A DNA stretch of 40,397 nt from Betaproteobacteria bacterium (GTDB taxonomy: Bacteria; Pseudomonadota; Gammaproteobacteria; Burkholderiales; SG8-39), in NCBI GenBank assembly GCA_947478805.1, contig CANJXQ010000020.1, positions 1 to 40,397 on the forward strand. The letters run 5' to 3'. The first letter of the stretch is position 1. Each line of letters begins with the position of its first letter. This document shows, in pieces, positions 38,706-40,397 of this stretch. Below the pieces are notes generated by a model that saw nothing but the letters and a program-made list of their open reading frames with translations, did no database searches and was not told the origin of the DNA. The translations under genes were made by a program, and so were the position numbers.

Positions 38706-40397
38706 CTATTTGACCCGCATGCCGGGTTCGGCGCCGGCGTCCGGGGCAAGGAGGTACAGGCCGGGAGCATCGCCGCTGGCGGCGAGGACCATGCCCTCGG
38801 ACAGGCCGAACTTCATCTTGCGCGGCGCCAGGTTGGCCACCACCACGGTGAGGCGGCCTTCCAGCTTGGCCGGGTCATAGGCCGACTTGATGCCGGCGAA
38901 TACCTGGCGCGTGCCGAGCGCGCCGACGTCGAGCGTGAGTTTCAGCAGCTTGTCGGCGCCTTCGACATGCTCGGCCTTGATGATGCGCGCGATGCGCAGG
39001 TCGATCTTGGCGAAGTCGTCGATAGAGATGGAGGCCGCCTGGTTCGTTGCCGGAGCAGCTGGAACCCCGGATTTTGCTGGCGTGGCAGGGTGGGGAGTCG
39101 ATGCAGTCACTTTGGCGCGTTCCTCCTCGATTTCGAACAGCGCATCGAGCTGTTTGGGGTCGACGCGGGTCATGAGGTGCTTGTAGTCGTTGATGCGGTG
39201 ATCGGCGGCAAGCAAGGATGCGGCGTCGCTCCAAGCTAATGGCCCGATATTCAGGAACTTCTCTACGCTCGCCGCCAGCGTTGGAAGTGCCGGCTTCAGG
39301 TAGATGGTCAGCAGCCTGAACATCTGCAGTGCATCCGTGCAAGTGCGGTGCAGGTCTGCGGGATTGCCGGTCTTGGCCACTTCCCACGGTTTATTCAGAT
39401 CGACAAAGACATTGGCTTTGTCGGCAAGCGACATGATTTCCCGAAGCGCCTTAGCAAATTCCCTTGCTTCGAAAAGTTCCTTGATGGGCGCGGCGGCCTC
39501 CTGCATCGCGGCAATGATGGCATTGCCGTCATCTTTCCCTAGCAGCTTTCCATCGAAGCGCTTTGAAATGAAGCCGGCACACCGGCTTGCAATGTTGATG
39601 TACTTCCCGACCAGGTCGCTGTTCACTCGGGCGACGAAATCATCCGGATTGAAATCCACGTCCTCCACATTGGCATTCAGCTTCGCGGCGATGTAATAGC
39701 GCAACCACTCCGGGTTCATGCCGATGTCGAGATAACGCAGCGGCGAGATGCCGGTGCCGCGGCTCTTGGACATCTTCTCGCCGGACACGGTGATGAAACC
39801 GTGCACATGCACGTTGTCCGGCACCTTGTATCCGGCGAACTTCAGCATCGCCGGCCAGAACAGGGTGTGGAAGTAGATGATGTCCTTGCCGATGAAGTGG
39901 ATCTGCTCGCTGCGCGGGTCGGCGAGGAAGGCGTCGAAATCCATGCCTTTCTTGGCGCAGTAGTTCTTGAAGCTGGCGAGGTAGCCCACCGGTGCATCCA
40001 GCCAGACATAGAAGTACTTGCCTGGCGCATCGGGGATGGGGATGCCGAAGTAGGGGGCGTCGCGCGAGATGTCCCAGTCACCGAGCGCTTTCTCACCCTC
40101 GCCGTCCAGCCACTCCTTGGCCTTGTTGGCAACCTGCGATTGCAGGCGGTCGCCGACCCATTCGCGCAGGAAGTCCACGCAGCGCGGGTCGGACAGCTTG
40201 AAGAAAAAATGATCCGAGGTCTTCATTACCGGCGCGGCACCCGACAACGTCGAGTACGGGTTCTTCAGGTCGGTGGGCTGGTAGACCGAGCTGCAGTTCT
40301 CGCAGGCATCGCCGTACTGGTCCTTGGCGCCGCAGTTGGGGCACTCGCCCTTGATGTAGCGGTCGGCGAGGAACATGCCCTTCACCGGGTCGTAGAA
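38706..40397 (-). CDS. metG: Methionine-tRNA ligase (5'-truncated by window edge)
   Basis: About 563 codons of the gene are visible; the N-terminal HIGH-containing part lies beyond 40397. It charges tRNA-Met. The zinc knuckle is [23 protein letters not shown] is present in [20 protein letters not shown]. The helical anticodon domain follows. The last 110 residues form the tRNA-binding dimerisation domain ([20 protein letters not shown]), so this is the long E. coli-like form. An alanine/proline linker joins the two. It reads toward sulP. Confidence 0.97.
   Translation of the reverse strand, partial: FYDPVKGMFLADRYIKGECPNCGAKDQYGDACENCSSVYQPTDLKNPYSTLSGAAPVMKTSDHFFFKLSDPRCVDFLREWVGDRLQSQVANKAKEWLDGEGEKALGDWDISRDAPYFGIPIPDAPGKYFYVWLDAPVGYLASFKNYCAKKGMDFDAFLADPRSEQIHFIGKDIIYFHTLFWPAMLKFAGYKVPDNVHVHGFITVSGEKMSKSRGTGISPLRYLDIGMNPEWLRYYIAAKLNANVEDVDFNPDDFVARVNSDLVGKYINIASRCAGFISKRFDGKLLGKDDGNAIIAAMQEAAAPIKELFEAREFAKALREIMSLADKANVFVDLNKPWEVAKTGNPADLHRTCTDALQMFRLLTIYLKPALPTLAASVEKFLNIGPLAWSDAASLLAADHRINDYKHLMTRVDPKQLDALFEIEEERAKVTASTPHPATPAKSGVPAAPATNQAASISIDDFAKIDLRIARIIKAEHVEGADKLLKLTLDVGALGTRQVFAGIKSAYDPAKLEGRLTVVVANLAPRKMKFGLSEGMVLAASGDAPGLYLLAPDAGAEPGMRVK

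Overview
The window looks like chromosomal DNA of a betaproteobacterium (Burkholderiales/Nitrosomonadales type). It is GC-rich and dense. It carries the gene orders queA-tgt-yajC-secD-secF and perM-hda-HAD-pcnB-folK-dNK-panB-panC-panD, an orphan Bug/TctC-type binding protein, a betaproteobacterial CorA and a split c-type cytochrome module. This placement is inferred from gene content and protein similarity, not from a marker-gene tree. The two edges cut genes: a Bug-family receptor at the left and metG at the right.

Layout. Positions 1-4.1 kb: an IclR regulator and a truncated Bug receptor on the minus strand diverge from lutA-lutB (lactate-oxidising iron-sulphur proteins) with no lutC in view. 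4.1-9.3 kb: corA (-), a Nudix hydrolase with mnmA (+), a glutathione S-transferase (-) and purB (+). 9.3-11.3 kb: a frameshifted diheme cytochrome c, a cytochrome c' and a CHRD lipoprotein, all minus. 11.4-17.05 kb: the secF/secD/yajC/tgt/queA block (-). 17.03-19.6 kb: a tRNA-Leu(CAA) gene whose 3' end is repeated twice more downstream, then a universal stress protein and a membrane GGDEF protein about 4 bp apart, a 78-aa orphan, and a symmetric terminator. 19.6-27.4 kb: a long minus-strand run (panD, panC, panB, deoxynucleoside kinase, folK, pcnB, HAD phosphatase, hda, AI-2E/PerM). 27.6-30.8 kb: purM, a short filamentous-haemagglutinin-like secreted protein with a 15-residue repeat, and a DUF3467-like protein (+). 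30.9-40.4 kb: trhO (-), dnaE and a MarR regulator (+), then acylphosphatase, a four-helix membrane protein, a SulP anion transporter and metG (all -).

How genes work together. Four genes act on tRNA wobble bases (mnmA, tgt, queA, trhO). panB/C/D make pantothenate and folK belongs to folate synthesis; PanB uses a folate one-carbon donor. hda and dnaE both bind the sliding clamp. yajC-secD-secF form the accessory Sec complex.

The most unusual structure is the tRNA-Leu tail array at 17132-17380. It has three identical 33-nt copies of the tRNA 3' end at an exact 108-bp period. They are separated by two nearly identical 75-nt spacers that can fold into a long hairpin and a GNRA-capped hairpin. 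The layout resembles the E. coli tyrT/rtT repeats but is built on a different tRNA. No terminator is visible between it and the stress/c-di-GMP genes. No CRISPR array, insertion sequence, prophage or integrase was seen.
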